DNA of 44,892 nt from positions 3,495,667 to 3,540,558 of the forward strand of contig CP070764.1 in NCBI GenBank assembly GCA_020349245.1, given 5' to 3'. The notes beneath the pieces were generated by a model. That model saw only the letters and a program-made list of their open reading frames with translations, made no database searches and had not been told where the DNA came from. Below, piece by piece: positions 28,760 to 39,395 of this stretch (positions are counted from its first letter, which is position 1; every line of letters starts with the position of its first letter). The DNA is from Chloroflexota bacterium (GTDB taxonomy: Bacteria; Chloroflexota; Anaerolineae; Anaerolineales; UBA4823). A program made the translations under genes and the position numbers.

Positions 28760-29615
28760 AAGCCTTGATGCTTCGACGATCTTTACCATTGCTGCACTTG
28801 GTGAGCTGATCGGGCAGCGATCCGGTATCCTGAATGTCGGGGTTGAAGGGGTAATGCTCTTTGGTGCCACCCTGGGTTTTATCGCCGCTCAGACCACCGG
28901 CAGCTATTTGGTTGGCTTCCTGGTGGGTATCGCCATAGGGGGCCTGCTTGGTATGCTTCATGGATTCTTCTCGATCACCCTGGGAGGCGATCAAGTTGTC
29001 AGTGGTATGGGTATCTGGATATTGGGGTTTGGCCTGACCACGTATATTGGCAACCCGTATACAGGACCCCTGGGTCTAGACCGCATCTCCCCGATATTTG
29101 GTCTCTCACCCTTCTTCTTTCTCGGGATCCTGCTGGTGGGAATTACCTGGTTCATACTTTCCAAAACCAGCTTAGGACTGCGCATCCGTTCTGTAGGTGA
29201 AAACCCTTCTGTTGCCGAGGTATCGGGTATCAATGTGACCAGAACCCGCTACCTGTGTGTGGTTGTAAGCGGTATGCTCATGGGGCTGGCAGGGGCGATC
29301 TATTCCTTGGATTACAATCCTGTTTGGAATTACAACTTCATCTCGGGTTGGGGTTTCATCGCCCTGGCGCTCGTGTTTTTCTCCATGTGGAATCCATTTA
29401 TCATGCTGGCAGGTTCCCTGCTCTTCGGTACCCTCTGGCAGCTTTCTCTCAACCCCCAGCTAGTCCTCCCCGGCGTTTTCTCCCGTTACATCTGGAGGAC
29501 TGTGCCCTTTACCATCACAGTCGGCGTACTGCTGTTTATGGCCACAAAGTGGTTTCGCACCAGGTGGGGTGCTGCCAAACCTGAAGCCCTCGGCCAACCT
29601 TTCCTCAAGGATTGA
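28740..29615 (+). CDS. ABC transporter permease, BMP/nucleoside type (YufQ-like)
   Basis: 291 residues, about eight hydrophobic segments, with the second-permease motifs of this importer group: ALGELIGQRSGILNVGVEGVM at the N-terminus (here split by hydrophobic runs), GGDQVVSGMGI, and RSVGENPSVAEVSGI. AAGGAGAG inside the preceding gene serves as its ribosome site. It closes the importer operon; nothing terminator-like with a T run was found immediately after it. Confidence 0.92.
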   Translation: MWEFLIRSLDASTIFTIAALGELIGQRSGILNVGVEGVMLFGATLGFIAAQTTGSYLVGFLVGIAIGGLLGMLHGFFSITLGGDQVVSGMGIWILGFGLTTYIGNPYTGPLGLDRISPIFGLSPFFFLGILLVGITWFILSKTSLGLRIRSVGENPSVAEVSGINVTRTRYLCVVVSGMLMGLAGAIYSLDYNPVWNYNFISGWGFIALALVFFSMWNPFIMLAGSLLFGTLWQLSLNPQLVLPGVFSRYIWRTVPFTITVGVLLFMATKWFRTRWGAAKPEALGQPFLKD

Positions 29616-29699
29616 ATTCCTCGGGGCTATATAAATGAATCCATCATAAAAAAGAGAGCAGTGATTAGTACCGGGTAGCAAATAATGTTCAAATTGATA

Positions 29700-30147
29700 T
29701 ATCCCTGGTAACTAGTGATACCGACATCCAATTCAGCCGCGACGATTTTGTAGATCAGTACATGGTCAGCTCTACATGGACTCCTAGCTTTGCGTTGGGG
29801 AATTTCTCACTGAATCCACGGATGACACCCGGAAAAACAAGGGGTATCGCTGTTGGGAGGACTCCAGCTGCCAGAGTGCCATACCCATCCTGAATTTACA
29901 GAAGCAGAGCTACTTCTTTGCCTTGCAGCTCTCCCGGGATCTTTCGAAAGCTCCCGAACAGCAAATTACCGGTATCTGGAGATTTCACCTTGCGTCCAAG
30001 CCAATCAAGGAGAGGCTGCCTGATCCCGTTTTCGAATTTCCTGATTTGTTGATTCTGATAATGGTAGGTTGCTTTACCCATAGCAGCTTGGATAAAACCA
30101 CCGGTTCCAAAGATAGCCATAAGATATTCCGGTTGGTGAATTTCCAC
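29700..30147 (-). pseudogene. decayed LysR-family (OxyR-like) regulator gene
   Basis: Reading the minus strand from 30147, the frame gives a damaged LysR helix-turn-helix: MEIHQPEYLMAIFGTGGF, then NQQIRKFENGIRQPLLDWLG and RKVKSPDTGN. A TAA at about 29898 interrupts it. The same frame then continues into the effector-domain start YGTLAAGVLPTAIP and VIRGFSEKFPNAKLGVHV before a TGA, and a shifted frame gives LIYKIVAAELDVGIT. These match the order of an LTTR such as the peroxide-responsive regulators often found beside katG. It is divergent from katG, the usual place of such a regulator. Several critical helix residues are replaced (for example the region after GKATYH), so the protein is surely lost. 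Confidence 0.75.
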
Positions 30148-32531
<2,384 letters not shown>

Positions 32532-32556
32532 ATCGTCTTAGTGGTACCGGCTTTAC

Positions 32557-32590
32557 AAAAAGAGTCACCACCAACGGGTGGCTCTTTTCG
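32557..32590 (+). terminator. rho-independent terminator of katG
   Basis: Arms AAAAGAGTCACC and GGTGGCTCTTTT (12 pairs, one G-U), loop of seven, with the T run forming the end of the stem. It lies 25 bases after the katG stop. Confidence 0.85.
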
Positions 32591-32957
32591 TCTGACCAAA
32601 CTTATGTTCCAAGTGAGGTACCAGAAGCCGTTCTCATGCTCATCTCAGTAGGTTTACGCACCAGGCAGCGATCCCAATATCATTCAAGATTTTTTCTCAT
32701 TAACATATTGATCGGAGTGTTGTTCTTCACCATCAATCAACCACCGACAGACGACTCTCAAGTGCCTTTACAACTAATCCTATGAGAGTGAAGAATATCA
32801 GCTAAAAAAATGAGCAGTTGTTTCCCCTTCCAAAGTGGTCATTGTGTGTTCACCCCAAGCCATACGGGAATTCATGGAACTCCAACTTCCCCAACAACGT
32901 TTAAGTACTATAATTCACAATCGATCTATATGATTATCGAGGATTAAGAGGTGCAAG
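32591..32957. other. intergenic region before the DUF333 gene
   Basis: No gene supported. A TATAAT at 32909-32914 is a likely -10 element for the lipoprotein gene, with only a weak -35 (TTCCCC, 16-base spacing). AAGAGGTG precedes the ATG at 32958. The remainder is AT-rich with no recognisable repeat. Confidence 0.4.
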
Positions 32958-33401
32958 ATGAAAACAAACAACAAAATATTTCTGATGAGCATACTGATCA
33001 TCGTTATTCTCCTGCTAGTAGCCTGCCAGCAAACTTCTGCAGATGTAATTGACAAACCCGATGAAGAAAGCAGCGAAACCGCCCAGGAGCCAGCTACAGG
33101 TCTGGCAAATCCCGCCGCGGTTTACTGCGAAGGCCTAGGATACTCAATGGAGTCAACAGAAACGGAAGCTGGCCAGGATGCAGATTGTATTTTCCCGGAC
33201 GGCCAACGCTGTGGGCAGTGGGATTTTCTCTCTGGGCGTTGCGGTCGAGAGTATTCATTCTGTGCTGAGCAAGGAGGAACGATGCAGGACCAGGGGGGTA
33301 ATGTTGGCGTTTGCTTATTTGAGGATGGTTCAACTTGTGACGAATTCAGTTTTTTCAGCGGCGAATGCCAGCCGGGGGATAATCCTCCAGCTGATGAATA
33401 A
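32958..33401 (+). CDS. lipoprotein with two DUF333 repeats
   Basis: 147 residues. A signal peptide ends in a lipobox (LLVACQQ, Cys near residue 23). After an acidic linker come two DUF333 (YkgJ/YoaF-like hemolysin-associated) units: NPAAVYCEGLGYS ... CIFPDGQRCGQWDFLSGRC and a second ending CLFEDGSTCDEFSFFSGEC. The Cys spacing and the PDG/EDG plus WxFxxGxC pattern define the family. It should sit outside the cytoplasmic membrane; function unknown. The same reading frame carries on beyond its TAA into a broken extension (next entry), so the ancestral protein was probably longer and this may be its truncated remnant. Confidence 0.78.
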   Translation: MKTNNKIFLMSILIIVILLLVACQQTSADVIDKPDEESSETAQEPATGLANPAAVYCEGLGYSMESTETEAGQDADCIFPDGQRCGQWDFLSGRCGREYSFCAEQGGTMQDQGGNVGVCLFEDGSTCDEFSFFSGECQPGDNPPADE

Positions 33402-33877
33402 GCCAAAGTAGAAGCTGGGGAAGGAAACAAGACACAAGATACCCAGGGAACAGCGGTTGTCAGGTGACTGGGATTTGTACGCGGAACCCCAGACGGTACT
33501 CAATATGACGACCATGTGGTGATTCTCCCGGATTGAGAAATCGGCGAATTTGGTATCGAAGGTATCGACCAGGCAGTCAGTGACCAGATCATCGCCGAGC
33601 GTGATCACGAGCATCCAGGCAAATATGCCCCTTTCTGGGGGCAGCTCTCCCGTGGTATCTTAGATTACGGCGGATGCCAGCTGCTGGTCGAACGGTTACG
33701 AGTCGATGGGCCAGGAGATTTTTTCCACCAGACTATGTCAATGGTTGGCGCGGCATCATCAAGGGTTTAACATATGACGAACCAGGTGCCCCTCAGCATG
33801 ATGATGCTTTTATCCTCGTGGTTGAGTACCCCATCCCGGATGGTGAAGATATCATTGAAATTCAGCCCGCTCAATAA
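33402..33877 (+). pseudogene. decayed 3' extension of the DUF333 gene
   Basis: After TAA 33399 the same frame keeps protein-like sequence with two further stops (TGA 33465, TGA 33534): VRGTPDGTQYDDHVVILPD, then EIGEFGIEGIDQAVSDQII and YAPFWGQLSRGILDYGG. At a six-T run near 33720 the frame shifts by one missing base and continues as FFPPDYVNGWRGIIKGLTYD to the stop at 33877 (ending EDIIEIQPAQ). The pattern is that of a gene that has lost function rather than noise. I do not recognise the domain. Confidence 0.6.
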
Positions 33878-33909
33878 AAAGATTCAGCAATAGAATGACA
33901 TAAGACAAA

Positions 33910-33940
33910 GAAATGGCGGAGCTCTCCGCCATTTCTTTGC
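33910..33940. terminator. strong perfect hairpin, probably bidirectional terminator
   Basis: GAAATGGCGGAG and CTCCGCCATTTC are exact inverted repeats, 12 positions, with only CT between them, so the true loop takes in a few more bases. TTTG follows on the plus strand and CTTT on the minus strand. It lies between the DUF333 remnant and the convergent kinase gene. Confidence 0.75.
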
Positions 33941-34089
33941 ATCGAGAACAACACATGTACACTCCAATGAGATCGAGATGGGGCTTCTAGGTTTCTTCTC
34001 TTCAGGCTCTCTACGAGGAGTAAAGGAAAAGCACCTTTTCAGCGAAATCAGAATTGGGCATCATTGGGAACATCTTAAGGATATAAATA

Positions 34090-35079
34090 TCATCCATACC
34101 TTTCCAGAAAAACTTCCAACTCTGCACACCGTTCCTCGATATATTCTTCGGGAGAGGAATCGATACGGGCAACATAATTGATAAAATTCACGCTGCGAGC
34201 AGCCATCAATGTCTCGAGTTGGCCCACTCGATCTACTGGCCAGTTGCGCAGGCTGGTATAACCCTCCTGGAAGGCTTCCCGCAGCACTGCATAATCTTCT
34301 CGAGAACGTCCGTAGTAGAGAGTGATAGCGATATCCTGCACCGGGTAAGCGAGCATAACGTCCTCAAAATCCATGATGTACAATTCACCACGGTACACAT
34401 GCACATTCCAGTAATGCAGGTCCCCATGGATGAGTATTTGTCGATTCACATCGGTGTACAAGCGCCGAAACTCTTCATCTGCTTTTGCGATAACCTGATC
34501 GATTAAATCGACGCGTCTCGGGGGAAACAGCTGACTGTACTCCCTAGATTTATAAATAACCGGTTCATCTGGATAGTAGAACACCTTATCCCATTTCTTT
34601 GGTTGAATTGAACGGGGAAGAGGTTTCAGCGATTCAGCGTGATCATGCAAAATCGCCATTACCGTTCCAAGCTTGAAATAATTACCTGCAGTGAGCTGTC
34701 TCTCCAGCTCGCGACCTGGAATCCAGCGAAATAAAACACAGCGCTTCTCCCCGGGCACACCTGGCACACTGGTGACGGTGATATATTCGCCATCCCGCCT
34801 GGATACAGGTTCTGTTACCCTTAGATCTGTATCACTGAGCAGTGCATTCAGCCAGAAAATCTCGGTCTGATTTTCCTTTAGCGTGGTCTCTTCATCAGAA
34901 TAAATACGCAGGACAAAGTCTTCGCCTTGTTCAGAGCGAATCTTGAACATCGTGTTCGTCTCCAGGGTGAAGAATTTTATCCATTTCACCGGCAGATCAT
35001 AATTTTGCAATGCTTTGATCGCCAGCTTGCGCAGGCGTCTTAACTGTCCCCGCCGGGTGAGATCACGATATGCTTTCAT
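34090..35079 (-). CDS. APH-family phosphotransferase (homoserine-kinase/SrkA-like)
   Basis: 329 residues with a protein-kinase-like fold of the aminoglycoside phosphotransferase family. Seen: the nucleotide-binding lobe with FVLRIYSDEE and NQTEIFWLNAL, the Brenner motif HGDLHYWNV (218-226, catalytic Asp220, Asn225) and the metal motif MDFEDV (Asp237). The overall pattern is nearer to the stress-kinase/homoserine-kinase branch (RdoA/SrkA-like) than to antibiotic-modifying enzymes, so resistance should not be assumed. AAGGA nine bases before the ATG supports the start. Single gene; substrate unknown. Confidence 0.87.
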   Translation of the reverse strand: MKAYRDLTRRGQLRRLRKLAIKALQNYDLPVKWIKFFTLETNTMFKIRSEQGEDFVLRIYSDEETTLKENQTEIFWLNALLSDTDLRVTEPVSRRDGEYITVTSVPGVPGEKRCVLFRWIPGRELERQLTAGNYFKLGTVMAILHDHAESLKPLPRSIQPKKWDKVFYYPDEPVIYKSREYSQLFPPRRVDLIDQVIAKADEEFRRLYTDVNRQILIHGDLHYWNVHVYRGELYIMDFEDVMLAYPVQDIAITLYYGRSREDYAVLREAFQEGYTSLRNWPVDRVGQLETLMAARSVNFINYVARIDSSPEEYIEERCAELEVFLERYG

Positions 35080-35519
35080 GACGATTTTTCCTTATATCAA
35101 TCTGTGGAGGTAGAAGCGACCTAATTCGTGAAAGAAACTGTCCGGTTGACAGATTTGAAGCCAAGCTTTTCATCCAAGCTGGGTCATCCAGTGGGGTTTT
35201 GGGTATCCATATCTAGGACTCCACGTGCCAAGCCTGCATCAATAAAATTTTTGAGGCTATAAGAGCTATAGCGATCCCTGGTTCGCACCAATCTGCACAC
35301 AAAGATATTTATTTTAGATTGTATTCACCATTATAAGCAAAAAAATTCGCAGATCTCCGAAATCATCCACCAGGATGGTCATTCCCCATGGGAGTTTCAG
35401 AATGGAAATCGATTCAAGAATCGCTGGTCCCAGGTTATACGCAGTACTCAGCTTCTATTTTCCGAAATAATTCTAAAATGTCCTATAAATGGATATTCAG
35501 TTTTATTTCAGTTTCAAAT
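35080..35519. other. intergenic region with a possible decayed minus-strand fragment
   Basis: No intact gene. On the minus strand about 35184-35294 reads RYSSYSLKNFIDAGLARGVL before a stop, resembling the last winged-helix part of Fic or ATP-binding (RecG-like) proteins, and about 35370 reads LVDDFGDLRI. These are too short to call. The promoter of the kinase gene should lie at the left end. Confidence 0.3.
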
Positions 35520-37358
35520 CTAGTGCTTCAAGTGGATTGGCACATCGATAATCATCCGCTGGTATCCCATTCCTCTCCGTCGATATAAAAGTGCCAACTT
35601 CAATGACCAGGCAGTTTGATTATGTAGAAATCCCTGCCACCACTTGGCGGGGATGAATTCAGGTATAAGAACAGCAGCTAATTGGGCATCGTGATATCTG
35701 GCATCGATTTCATCCAACCGCTCTAAAAAGGGGCCGATAAAGGAACGATAGGGTGAGGGGATTATTTCTATGGGTATATCTGGAAACCACTCGCGCCATT
35801 TTTTTGTCAAAGGTGCAGCAGTCCCTGGTTCGATCTCTACATAGACCGCAATCAAAGTGTCAGATATAGATTTCGCGTATCTGACAGCTTCAATGACCCC
35901 TCTGTGAACACTGCTTACCGGGATGACAATACGCGGTTGATTATGGGGTTTTAGGGATGGTGGTAATTTCTGGAGGGTAAGCTCTTCTGAAACTTCATCA
36001 TAATGATTTTTTATTTTACCAAAAACAACAACTAAAATAAAAATCAGCAAAAATGTAATCCATGCACCATTCATAAATTTCGTAACGCCCACAACGATGA
36101 GGGTGATGCCGATCACAACCGCGCCTAAACCATTCAGAAAGGCTTTCAACTGCCAGCGTCTATCCCTGGCTCGGAACCAATGAAAAACCATCCCGGTTTG
36201 AGAAAGGAAAAAAGCCAAAAATGCCCCCACGGCAAAGAGCGGCACCAGTTGGTGGGTATCAGCATCAAACAAAAAGATGAGAAAACCACAAATCAGTGCT
36301 AAGAAAATGATCCCGTTATTAAATACGAGACGGTCCCCTAAGGCTAAGAACTGTCTGGGTAAGAAACGTTCACGGGCTAGGATTGATAAAACACGAGGGA
36401 AACCCGCAAAACTTGTATTTGCTGCAACTACCAGAATCCCCATTGTTGTGATTTGAATGATCAGGTGGAACGCCCCCCTGCCAAAAATCTCTCGGGCAAG
36501 TGCAGATAAAATTGTCTCCTGTGCCTGAGGGATCACACCAAGTGATTGCGTTAACCCAACACTACCAAGGAAAAGAATAGCCATGATTAGCGCCATATAG
36601 ATCAAAGTCTTTCCAGCATTTTTTGTTTCTGGTGGGTAGAAAGTTGGTACGCCATTGCTGATCGCTTCAATGCCGGTTAACGCCGTACAACCAGTCGAGA
36701 ATGCATGCAGAATCAAGAAAAACGACAGGGATTCTGTTCCAGGAACATCCGCATAACCAATTGCTGCCAGATCTCCCCGACCCAATCGAAAAACACCAAT
36801 GGTTATTAAAACTAGGAAAGAAATAATGAAACCGTAAACGGGTATGGATAATATATTTCCAGTTTCGTGTATTCCCCGCAGATTAATGACCGTTATCAGG
36901 GCCAATAATACCAATGCAGTAGGTACCCTATACTGCCAGAAGACGGGGAAAACGGAACCGATGGCAGCCACTGCTGCGGATAAACTCACCGCAGCTGCAA
37001 GCAAATAATCGATCAGCAATGCAGCCGCGGCTACCAATCCAAAATATGTTCCCAAATTGGTCTTTGCGACGATGTAGGATCCACCACCCGTCGGGTAACC
37101 TTGGATCGTTTGGTAATAAGACAAACTGAGAATTACTAACAATCCGGCGATAGCAATTGCGATTGGGAAAGATAACGAAAGTGCCGTGCCGCCAGCTATT
37201 GCTAGACCCAGGAATATTTCCTGATTCGAATATGCGATCGATGAGAGTGCATCCGGGGAGAATACTGCAAGCGCTCGAGGATTGTCCAATCTCTTCAAGT
37301 GCTCATGGTAGGTAGGCACAGGGGAACCAAATATCAACCAGCGCAAACGCTGAAACAT
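35520..37358 (-). CDS. APC-superfamily transporter, KimA (YdaO)-like K+/H+ symporter
   Basis: 612 residues, twelve predicted membrane segments followed by a soluble C-terminal domain from about 450. The start pattern (RLIFGSPVPTYHEH, ALAVFSPDALSSIAYSNQEI) and QGYPTGGGSYIVAKTNLG match the B. subtilis KimA/YdaO group, which imports potassium with protons. The C-terminal part (PRIVIPVSSVHRGVIEAVRY) is a universal-stress-like domain. In Bacillus the gene is governed by a c-di-AMP riboswitch; none was recognised in the 5' region here. It is followed by no operon partner. The assignment to KimA rather than a general amino-acid permease is likely but based on motif memory. Confidence 0.83.
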   Translation of the reverse strand: MFQRLRWLIFGSPVPTYHEHLKRLDNPRALAVFSPDALSSIAYSNQEIFLGLAIAGGTALSLSFPIAIAIAGLLVILSLSYYQTIQGYPTGGGSYIVAKTNLGTYFGLVAAAALLIDYLLAAAVSLSAAVAAIGSVFPVFWQYRVPTALVLLALITVINLRGIHETGNILSIPVYGFIISFLVLITIGVFRLGRGDLAAIGYADVPGTESLSFFLILHAFSTGCTALTGIEAISNGVPTFYPPETKNAGKTLIYMALIMAILFLGSVGLTQSLGVIPQAQETILSALAREIFGRGAFHLIIQITTMGILVVAANTSFAGFPRVLSILARERFLPRQFLALGDRLVFNNGIIFLALICGFLIFLFDADTHQLVPLFAVGAFLAFFLSQTGMVFHWFRARDRRWQLKAFLNGLGAVVIGITLIVVGVTKFMNGAWITFLLIFILVVVFGKIKNHYDEVSEELTLQKLPPSLKPHNQPRIVIPVSSVHRGVIEAVRYAKSISDTLIAVYVEIEPGTAAPLTKKWREWFPDIPIEIIPSPYRSFIGPFLERLDEIDARYHDAQLAAVLIPEFIPAKWWQGFLHNQTAWSLKLALLYRRRGMGYQRMIIDVPIHLKH

Positions 37359-37669
37359 TCCTCAAACCTCATTAAAACGGTTGTACCGCTGATGCAGAAG
37401 AAAATCGAAACACCACAAACATCTTCCCCGATATTTTAAACGTGGCAACAGTTCAATCTCTCTTGGATATTGGTCCAGATTCAGGTAACAAACATCTAAA
37501 GCATAGAGATACAGTCAACTCTTGTACTTCGCACCTTTCCTAAGATTGTTTTCAAGCACACGTGCTGATATTGATTACCGTATCTGTCTTTGATTCTACA
37601 TCTCATCTTCAGTAGATACAAGCCTTGGATATTTCAATAAGAAAAGTTCCATCTGGAGAAAATTGCCTC
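37359..37669. other. divergent intergenic region, KimA-like side
   Basis: Upstream of the KimA-like gene (minus) and of the DUF2975 operon (plus). No riboswitch consensus for ydaO was recognisable and no ORF is supported; an in-frame extension of the DUF2975 gene from 37625 has no ribosome site and overlaps its own promoter. Confidence 0.4.
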
Positions 37670-37698
37670 TTGACAACAATAACGTTTTTCGCTATAAT
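37670..37698 (+). promoter_or_regulatory. consensus sigma-70 promoter of the DUF2975/HTH operon
   Basis: TTGACA, exactly 17 bases, TATAAT: both hexamers match the consensus in full. The expected start is near 37705, inside the first palindrome of the operator region. Such a strong promoter on a small HTH operon usually means repression by its own product. Confidence 0.85.
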
Positions 37699-37735
37699 AT
37701 TATCGATAATCAATAATTATTTATTGAAATTCAAT
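37699..37735. promoter_or_regulatory. stacked palindromes, putative operator
   Basis: Three adjacent inverted repeats: ATTATCGATAAT (37699-37710), CAATAATTATTTATTG (37711-37726) and ATTGAAATTCAAT (37723-37735). They begin immediately after the -10 box and end before the ribosome site. The position suits a repressor operator, probably for the HTH protein encoded by the second gene. Confidence 0.6.
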
Positions 37736-37756
37736 AATCTTTATGGAGAGAAGACT

Positions 37757-38410
37757 ATGTCCACCACAAAAAATCAAAAACTACCCCGGATTGTCAAGAT
37801 CATCCTGGATATCATTTACGGCCTGTTGCTCGTTATCAGTGCTTTCCTGATCCTGTGGATCGCATTTTCACCTTGGATAATGAAAGTCAGCGATATCGTT
37901 ATCACGTCCTCTGTGCCCGTGGCTATAGGCTCAGGAACTGATCCCCGGTTTGAGGTCAGCATTGCAGGAGCAGAATCTGAATCTAAAGGCATCAATTTTG
38001 TTTATGTGAACGAAGCTCAGGGGGTACTACGCATGGAAACCACAGATTGGTACCTGATTTTTATCAGCAATATATCCAAGTTGATAATCGCTCTTGGGGG
38101 AATCTATATCGTCTACCTGTTACGCGCATTGATCGATGCCCTTTTACAGGGAGAGGTATTCACCCACAAAAATGTAGTCCTAGTTCGCCGGATTGGATAC
38201 GCAGTGTTGATCGTGGCGTTTATGCAGGCAGCTGCAATGTATTTCGCCGCCAAGGAGGTTTTGAACCAGCTGAATATCAACGAACCAGCATTGGGAGCGC
38301 CTTCACCCTTTGAAGCGGGTGTAATCCTGGCCAGCTTGTTGATCCTGATCCTAGCCCAGGTATGGAGCTACGGATTAGAACTAGAACACGAACGCACGTT
38401 GACCATTTGA
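37757..38410 (+). CDS. DUF2975 membrane protein
   Basis: 217 residues with about four membrane segments: near 10-35, then a long outside loop (about 40-100), and three more in the second half. The pattern YIVYLLRALIDALLQGEVFT with VVLVRRIGYAVL is characteristic of DUF2975. These proteins occur beside a YozG-type HTH gene, as here, and their role is unknown. The start is the ATG preceded by GGAG with eight-base spacing. The following HTH gene begins eight bases after its stop. Confidence 0.88.
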   Translation: MSTTKNQKLPRIVKIILDIIYGLLLVISAFLILWIAFSPWIMKVSDIVITSSVPVAIGSGTDPRFEVSIAGAESESKGINFVYVNEAQGVLRMETTDWYLIFISNISKLIIALGGIYIVYLLRALIDALLQGEVFTHKNVVLVRRIGYAVLIVAFMQAAAMYFAAKEVLNQLNINEPALGAPSPFEAGVILASLLILILAQVWSYGLELEHERTLTI

Positions 38411-38417
38411 GGTGCAT

Positions 38418-38636
38418 ATGGCTATTCGAGTAAACCTTGACTTTATGTTGATCAAACGCGGCGTGAAGCTCTCTGAGCTGGCTGAGGCAATTGACATCTC
38501 CTTGCCAAATCTGTCAATCTTGAAGACAAATAAAGCCAGGGCGGTCCGATTTTCAACACTGGACAGCATCTGCCGGTACCTAGATTGCCAGCCGGGTGAC
38601 CTGCTTGAATATCTCCCAGAAGATGAAGAATCATGA
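38418..38636 (+). CDS. YozG-type XRE/Cro HTH regulator
   Basis: 72 residues, almost entirely one helix-turn-helix: MAIRVNLDFMLIKRGVKLSE, then LAEAIDISLPNLSILKTNKA, RFSTLDSICRYLDCQPGDL and an acidic end (EDEES). This is the usual partner of DUF2975. GAGGTG overlaps the DUF2975 stop and fixes the ATG at 38418; an upstream GTG (38412) is less likely. It probably binds the palindromes at the operon promoter and represses it, with the membrane partner modulating this. Confidence 0.9.
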   Translation: MAIRVNLDFMLIKRGVKLSELAEAIDISLPNLSILKTNKARAVRFSTLDSICRYLDCQPGDLLEYLPEDEES

Positions 38637-38773
38637 ACCGCCCTTTCCAAGTAATCATAAAAACTCTGCTGGTTCTGGCTGGTTGGCAACTTCGCTGCAA
38701 GCTGTGGTTGCAAAGATTCTTGAAGAATCAGCAGATCTCAACAAACGACCACAATTTTTGCTTGGATCCATAA
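38633..38773 (+). CDS. hypothetical 46-residue peptide overlapping the HTH gene
   Basis: The ATGA overlap with the HTH stop opens a 46-codon frame with a short hydrophobic stretch (IIKTLLVLAGW) and a basic tail. There is no family resemblance; GAAGA at the end of the HTH gene is a poor ribosome site. It may be a genuine coupled small protein or a chance frame. Confidence 0.25.
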   Translation: MNRPFQVIIKTLLVLAGWQLRCKLWLQRFLKNQQISTNDHNFCLDP

Positions 38774-38831
38774 ACAACAGGCTCAAATAGATTTCACAAC
38801 CAAATATTCTTGAAAACCCAAAATATAACGA

Positions 38832-38880
38832 GCGCAGTGGCAGGAAGGAAAAATAACCAATATCAATCCTGCCACTGTGC
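38832..38880 (+). terminator. long hairpin downstream of the DUF2975/HTH operon
   Basis: Arms GCGCAGTGGCAGGA and TCCTGCCACTGTGC pair over 14 positions with one wobble, loop of 21. Only a weak T content follows, so termination may be partial. Confidence 0.6.
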
Positions 38881-39018
38881 TTCGATTATTCCTGTAAATG
38901 AGCCTTCACCAGGAATACGACATCCTAATAAAATCATTCTCATTTATTGTTCATACAACTTTTTTGAAAATAATCCTCTGGGTTAATAATCCTTCCCCAA
39001 ATTCCATTGTCTTTGTGC

Positions 39019-39046
39019 TTGATTTTTTCGAAATTCATTGTATACT
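39019..39046 (+). promoter_or_regulatory. possible sigma-70 promoter
   Basis: TTGATT, a 16-base spacer and TATACT. It points toward the unassigned region ending in a strong terminator. Confidence 0.4.
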
Positions 39047-39364
39047 CAATTTGTAGTTGTCTAATCAATTAATTTTATTCTAGGAGGGATATTGCGCTAG
39101 ATTCTAATCTCTGTGATGCAGACGGACCTCACCTGGTTAGATTAATGAATCCCGGATCAGAAGACCACTCAGCTGATCCAATCTGCCCAGATTAAGACCA
39201 ACACCAAGTGCTGAATTTAGGTAAGTCGATGTCAAGATTAAGTTTTACATCAAGTCCATCCCTACCGAATTCAGACACAGAGCCCTGAAGAAACTGATTC
39301 CCCATGCTGAACAAAGGGCAATGTTTGGTCTCATTCCAAAGACCAAACTTTTTCCTCCTCCAGA

Positions 39365-39395
39365 CCCCCAGAGCTCCAACTCTGGGGGTTCTTTC
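39365..39395 (+). terminator. rho-independent terminator
   Basis: CCCCCAGAG and CTCTGGGGG pair perfectly around CTCCAA, followed by TTCTTT. No clear gene precedes it. Confidence 0.8.

Noticed and set aside
34090..35079. Aminoglycoside resistance gene
   Set aside because: It has the APH fold motifs, but the overall pattern is closer to the homoserine-kinase/SrkA-like branch and no resistance context is present.
35184..35294. C-terminal winged-helix fragment on the minus strand
   Set aside because: Only about 40 codons of vague resemblance; noted in the gap entry but too short to call a pseudogene.
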